Source: Asticcacaulis sp. MM231
Lineage (GTDB): Bacteria; Pseudomonadota; Alphaproteobacteria; Caulobacterales; Caulobacteraceae
Direction: 5' to 3'
DNA length: 64,000 nucleotides
Assembly (NCBI RefSeq): GCF_964186625.1
Contig: NZ_OZ075108.1
Location: forward strand, 930,001 to 994,000
The notes beneath the pieces are model-generated. The model ran no database searches. It worked only from the letters and a program-made list of their open reading frames with translations, and was not told where the DNA came from. The number at the start of each line of letters is the position of its first letter. Position 1 is the stretch's first letter. Positions 60,134 through 64,000 of the stretch are shown here, piece by piece. The translations under genes and the position numbers were made by a program.

Positions 60134-61887
60134 TGGGCATTTCGTTGTTGGAAACCACCCAATCCGGCTTTCAGTGGGTCGCTGACCGCGTCTGGAAAGT
60201 GGAGCACGCCTTTGAGCGCGCCAATGCCGCCGGCGTCAAGGCGTCAAGCACGCGCATGCGCATCTTCTGTATTCTGGTGGGTATGAGCTTTGCCTATGTC
60301 TGCCTGGCCGGTTTCGCCACGCGTGCCTCGTTGCAGGGGCGCGGTGATATCCAGGCCCTGACCGGCGAGCCCAATGCCCGCGCCCAGCTTGTTGATCGCA
60401 ATGGCCAGCTTCTGGCGTCGGATGTCAACGATTACAACATCTTCGTCGATCCGAAGGACATGACCGGCGAAGACCGCGCTATGGTGCGCCGCGCCCTGTT
60501 CCAGATCTTCCCTGACCTGCCGCGTGATAAGGTCGATCAGGCCTTCAAGACCGGCAACCGCGTTCTGCTGACCAGCAATCTTAAGACCGCCAAGCGTGAC
60601 GAGATCCTCAACTACGGCCTGCCGGGCATCAGCTTCGAGGCTCACCGCGTCCGTGATTATCCGCTGGCCAATACCGGTTCGGCCTATATCGGCATGACCC
60701 AGCGCGGCGGCGAAGGTCTTTCCGGCGCTGAAAAGGCCTTGCAGGACGAGATCGTCGGCAACGCCATCCATAATCAGCCGGTGATGCTGGCCATGGACCT
60801 GCGCGTGCAGGGGGCGCTTGAAAATGAAGTCCGCGCCATGGCCGAGGCGCAGCGTGCGCAGGGCGCCATCGGCATTGTCACCAATGTCCGCACCGGCGAG
60901 GTGCTGGGCATGGCGAGCTGGCCCGATTTCGATCTTAACCGCCCGGGTTCGTTTAGCGAACAGGCCAAGCGCAACCACGCCGCTGTCGATCGCTACGAAG
61001 TGGCATCGGTCTTCAAGGTGATTTCGATCGCCATCGGCCTCGATACCGGCACGGCGTCGCTCAGTTCGGTCTATGACGGTCGCCAGCCGCTGAAGCTCGG
61101 CAGCCGCCTGATCCACGATGACCACGAATCCAAGGAACTGATGACGCTGACGGACGTCTTCATCCACTCGTCCAACATCGGCACGTCGCGTCTGGCGCTC
61201 GATGTCGGCGCCACGGCCATGACGCGCTATTACGAGGCGCTCGGCCTGTTCCGCTCGGCTGATATCGAGCTTTCCGAGCCGGCATCGCCGCTCCTGCCCA
61301 GCCGCTGGTCGGACAGTTCGCTGGTCTCCTCCGCCTTCGGTCAGGGCATGGCGATCACACCGCTGTCTTATGTGGAGGCCGCAAACGCTACGCTCAATGG
61401 CGGCTATCTGCGCCCGCTGACCATTCGTAAATATGATGGCAAGTCCCCTCTGGCCGGCACGCAGGTGTTCTCGACCGCCACCTCGCGCACCATGCTGGAG
61501 CTGATGCGTGAAAACGCCTTGAAAGGCACCGGCACGCGCGCCAATGCGCCGGGTCTGCGCGTCGGCGGCAAGACCGGCACCGGGCAAAAGCCGGTCAATG
61601 GTCGCTATACGTCAGACCGTGTGTCGTCCTTCTTCGCGGTCTTCCCGACCGACGGACCTGTGGATGGCGACAGATACTCTATTCTGGTCACGTTCAACTC
61701 GCCGCAAGGTGCGCCTGAGAGCAGCGGCGTCAAAACCGGCGCCTATGTCGCCGCCCCCGTGGCCGGCCATGTGATCGAACGCATCGCGCCCTTCCTTGGC
61801 GTGGCGCGCAAGGAAGACAAATTCACCGGGCCGGAGTGGGACAAGGCGCCCATAGCGGCCGAAGACGTAACCGGAGACGAACACTAA
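60133..61887 (+). CDS. ftsI: peptidoglycan D,D-transpeptidase FtsI (PBP3)
   Basis: 584 residues. Septal crosslinking enzyme. One N-terminal transmembrane helix (FCILVGMSFAYVCLAGF), a PBP dimerisation domain, and the transpeptidase domain with SVFK (Ser292, Lys295), SSN (346-348) and KTG (480-482). The acyl-enzyme serine is the beta-lactam target. Stop overlaps the next ATG. Confidence 0.97.
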   Translation: MGISLLETTQSGFQWVADRVWKVEHAFERANAAGVKASSTRMRIFCILVGMSFAYVCLAGFATRASLQGRGDIQALTGEPNARAQLVDRNGQLLASDVNDYNIFVDPKDMTGEDRAMVRRALFQIFPDLPRDKVDQAFKTGNRVLLTSNLKTAKRDEILNYGLPGISFEAHRVRDYPLANTGSAYIGMTQRGGEGLSGAEKALQDEIVGNAIHNQPVMLAMDLRVQGALENEVRAMAEAQRAQGAIGIVTNVRTGEVLGMASWPDFDLNRPGSFSEQAKRNHAAVDRYEVASVFKVISIAIGLDTGTASLSSVYDGRQPLKLGSRLIHDDHESKELMTLTDVFIHSSNIGTSRLALDVGATAMTRYYEALGLFRSADIELSEPASPLLPSRWSDSSLVSSAFGQGMAITPLSYVEAANATLNGGYLRPLTIRKYDGKSPLAGTQVFSTATSRTMLELMRENALKGTGTRANAPGLRVGGKTGTGQKPVNGRYTSDRVSSFFAVFPTDGPVDGDRYSILVTFNSPQGAPESSGVKTGAYVAAPVAGHVIERIAPFLGVARKEDKFTGPEWDKAPIAAEDVTGDEH

Positions 61888-63344
61888 TGAGCCGCGCCTT
61901 ACGCCTGTCGGATATTCTGCGCCGCGACCTGGATAACGATCCCATGGTCACGGGCGTCACCGCCGACAGCCGCAAGGTGGGCGAGGGCGTGCTGTTCTGC
62001 GCGTTGCCGGGTAATGCCATGGACGGCCGCCAGTTCATTCCGCAGGCGATCCGGCAAGGCGCCGCCGCGATCCTGGCGCCCGAAGGCACGGTCAGCGAAA
62101 ACGGCTCGGTCGTGGTCAATGTTTCCGATGTCCGTCGCGCCTATGCCTTGGCCGCCAAGGCCTTTTACGGCGCGCAGCCGAAGACCTGTGTCGCCATCAC
62201 CGGCACCAATGGCAAGACGAGCGTCGCCACCTTCTGCCGCCAGATTTTCAGCCGTCTGGGCCACACGTCAGCCAGCGTGGGTACGCTCGGCGTGGTCATG
62301 CAAGATGCCGCCGGCGTCGAAAACGCCATCACAGGCCCCGGCCTGACGACGCCGGACGCCGCCGATCTGGCGAAGCACATGGCCGACATGGCCGCCGATG
62401 GCGTTACCCATCTGGCGCTGGAAGCCTCTTCGCACGGCATCGACCAGCGCCGCCTTGATGGCGTGTCGCTCGTGGCGGCGGGTTTCACCAACCTGACGCA
62501 GGATCACCTCGATTATCACGCCACCATGGAGGCCTACCGGACGGCCAAGCTGCGCCTGTTCGAACAGCTCCTGCCGCGTGGCCGCACAGCGGTGCTGAAC
62601 GCCGATTCCGACGCCTATAACGCCTTTGCCGCCATGTCGATCATGTCGGGCCTCAATGTCATGAGCGTCGGCGAGCGCTCGTCGCACCTGTGCATGACCG
62701 GCCGTGACCTGACTGTCGATGGCCAGATTCTCTATCTCGAATACCTGGGCAAAAAGTATGAGACCAAGCTGCCGCTGGCCGGTCTGTTCCAGGCATCCAA
62801 CGCTCTGGTCGCCGCCGGTCTGGCCATCGCCGCCGGCGAGGACCCGGGCGCGGTGATCCACGCCCTGTCGACCTTGCAAGGCGCGCGGGGGCGTCTGGAG
62901 CGCGCTGGCACCAAGGGCAATGGCGCCGAGGTCTATGTCGATTACGCCCACACGCCCGATGGTCTGGAGACGGTGCTGAAGGCGCTGCGTCCGCATACGC
63001 AGGGCAAGCTGGTCTGCGTATTCGGTTGCGGTGGTGACCGTGATCGCGGCAAGCGTCCGCAGATGGGCGCCATCGCGCAGAAACTGGCCGATCGCGCCAT
63101 CGTCACCGATGACAATCCGCGCACCGAAGATGCGGCCGCCATCCGCGCCGAGGTGCTGGCCGGCATGGCGAAGGACGCGGTCGAGATCGCCGACCGCAAG
63201 ACCGCCATTTTTGAGGCGGTGGCAGGCCTCAAGACCGGCGATGTGCTGGTGGTGGCCGGCAAGGGCCACGAACAGGGCCAGATCGTCGGCAGCGTGGTTC
63301 TGCCGTTCGATGACGTCAGCGTGGTCAAGAGCGCTTTAAAGTAA
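61887..63344 (+). CDS. murE: UDP-MurNAc-L-Ala-D-Glu:meso-diaminopimelate ligase
   Basis: 485 residues from ATG 61887 (TAATG overlap with ftsI). Mur ligase motifs: ADSRKVGEGVLFCAL, ATP loop TGTNGKTS (105-112), LEASSHGIDQRRLDGV, DYAHTPDGLE, and DNPRTED, whose Arg is typical for meso-DAP rather than lysine specificity. Adds the third amino acid of the peptidoglycan stem peptide. Confidence 0.97.
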   Translation: MSRALRLSDILRRDLDNDPMVTGVTADSRKVGEGVLFCALPGNAMDGRQFIPQAIRQGAAAILAPEGTVSENGSVVVNVSDVRRAYALAAKAFYGAQPKTCVAITGTNGKTSVATFCRQIFSRLGHTSASVGTLGVVMQDAAGVENAITGPGLTTPDAADLAKHMADMAADGVTHLALEASSHGIDQRRLDGVSLVAAGFTNLTQDHLDYHATMEAYRTAKLRLFEQLLPRGRTAVLNADSDAYNAFAAMSIMSGLNVMSVGERSSHLCMTGRDLTVDGQILYLEYLGKKYETKLPLAGLFQASNALVAAGLAIAAGEDPGAVIHALSTLQGARGRLERAGTKGNGAEVYVDYAHTPDGLETVLKALRPHTQGKLVCVFGCGGDRDRGKRPQMGAIAQKLADRAIVTDDNPRTEDAAAIRAEVLAGMAKDAVEIADRKTAIFEAVAGLKTGDVLVVAGKGHEQGQIVGSVVLPFDDVSVVKSALK

Positions 63345-63517
63345 AGCTCAAGCGCCGCTAGTCTCTTTGCGCCGCATCAGCAGCGGGCAGTCCCCGTTCA
63401 GCGCCGGTTCATACCTGCGCTTGCATTCTGTCCTTACGGTATCACCCCGACGCGTGCCCTTGGCATTTTGCGCGTCCGGCGGTATGAATAACCGGGGTGG
63501 ATGCGGAGGGGCATATC

Positions 63518-64000
63518 ATGAGAGCATATCTGTGGGCCGGTGCGGCAGTTGTCGTGGGACTATTGCCGGTGAGCGCCATGGCGCAATCGGCGCAACCCAT
63601 TCTGGTCGATGAGGCACATTTCGGCACGGTCCATGAGGTGCTGGGCGCCGAGCTGCAGATAGCGGTGCCGCGCACCAACTGTCCGGCGAAGTTCCAGCCG
63701 CTCAAGGAGGGGCCGTGCTTCGACAAGGTGACCCTGAAACCGGCGGCGCAGGGCGAAACCCGCGTGCTGACGCCGATCACCGCCCAGACAGGCAAGGACT
63801 GGATTTCCGGCGCCTATGGCCGCGATTACCGGCTCTACGATCTTTTCCCGACCGCCGAAGGGTTTCAGGCGCGTGAGCTTGAGTTCGAAAGCTCCGATGT
63901 CATCGTGCCGCGTGATTGTTATGCGCTCGCCGGAGAGGACGTCGGCTATGCGATTGAGCATCGCAAGGGCGGCGATGTGGCCGTTGAGAGCCAGACGGTT
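63518..64000 (+). CDS. secreted hypothetical protein, 3' end cut by window
   Basis: 161 codons visible, frame open to the window edge. ATG 63518 follows GGAGG at 63505-63509. Signal peptide (LWAGAAVVVGLLPVSAMAQS), then a domain with four cysteines (TNCPAKF, GPCFDK, RDCYAL). The 173 bp before it show nothing else clear. Position after murE is unexpected, since murF usually follows. Unknown function. Confidence 0.65.
   Translation, partial: MRAYLWAGAAVVVGLLPVSAMAQSAQPILVDEAHFGTVHEVLGAELQIAVPRTNCPAKFQPLKEGPCFDKVTLKPAAQGETRVLTPITAQTGKDWISGAYGRDYRLYDLFPTAEGFQARELEFESSDVIVPRDCYALAGEDVGYAIEHRKGGDVAVESQTV

Overview
The window is a high-GC alphaproteobacterial chromosome segment, most likely Caulobacterales (an Asticcacaulis- or Caulobacter-like organism). 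This rests on a methionine synthase split into two genes, rnpB upstream of the division/cell-wall (dcw) cluster, several CtrA-type boxes (TTAA-N7-TTAA) in chromosomal intergenic DNA, and an alphaproteobacterial LexA box (GTTC-N7-GTTC). Genus is inference.

Layout. (1) 1-8043: methionine/one-carbon operon: C-terminal part of a methyltransferase, metF, a metallo-beta-lactamase-fold protein, metH part 1, a DJ-1/PfpI protein, an ATP-grasp ligase, a DUF4259 protein, metH part 2. (2) 8112-12987: a ParDE-like toxin-antitoxin pair, envelope proteins, a DjlA-like co-chaperone, an AmiD-type amidase, an L,D-transpeptidase with a premature stop, a DUF423 membrane protein. (3) 13090-13485: RNase P RNA. (4) About 14-54.9 kb: a Mu-like transposable prophage inserted between rnpB and mraZ. 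(5) 54.9-57.8 kb: an IS110-family element, tRNA-Cys and an orphan gene. (6) 58-63.3 kb: start of the dcw cluster (mraZ, rsmH, ftsL, ftsI, murE), then a truncated secreted protein.

The prophage follows Mu order. It has a leftward S24 repressor facing a Ner-like gene, a ParB-like protein, an adenine methyltransferase, MuA, MuB, small early genes, GemA and a Mor-like activator. Then come lysis genes (GH108 endolysin, holin-like, nested Rz/Rz1), gp25-28 with the terminase, portal, gpF, protease/scaffold, capsid, tail sheath and tube, a frameshifting tail chaperone, tape measure, baseplate and tail fibres. A fibre-like domain, an SGNH esterase and a LamG-like lectin sit unusually between portal and gpF. 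A low-GC receptor-binding-like gene ends the tail module.

The most unusual signals are: helically phased 11-bp TTAA/TTAG arrays at both flanks of the inserted DNA and at several places inside the phage; a methyltransferase whose N-terminus is homologous to a DNA-binding segment of the phage's own transposase; a mraZ control region combining LexA, CtrA and MraZ-like boxes; and a slippery heptamer in the tail chaperone. Four genes (muB, gp27, major capsid, mraZ) carry apparent single-base indels and one (L,D-transpeptidase) a nonsense codon. Sequencing error and real decay cannot be told apart here.
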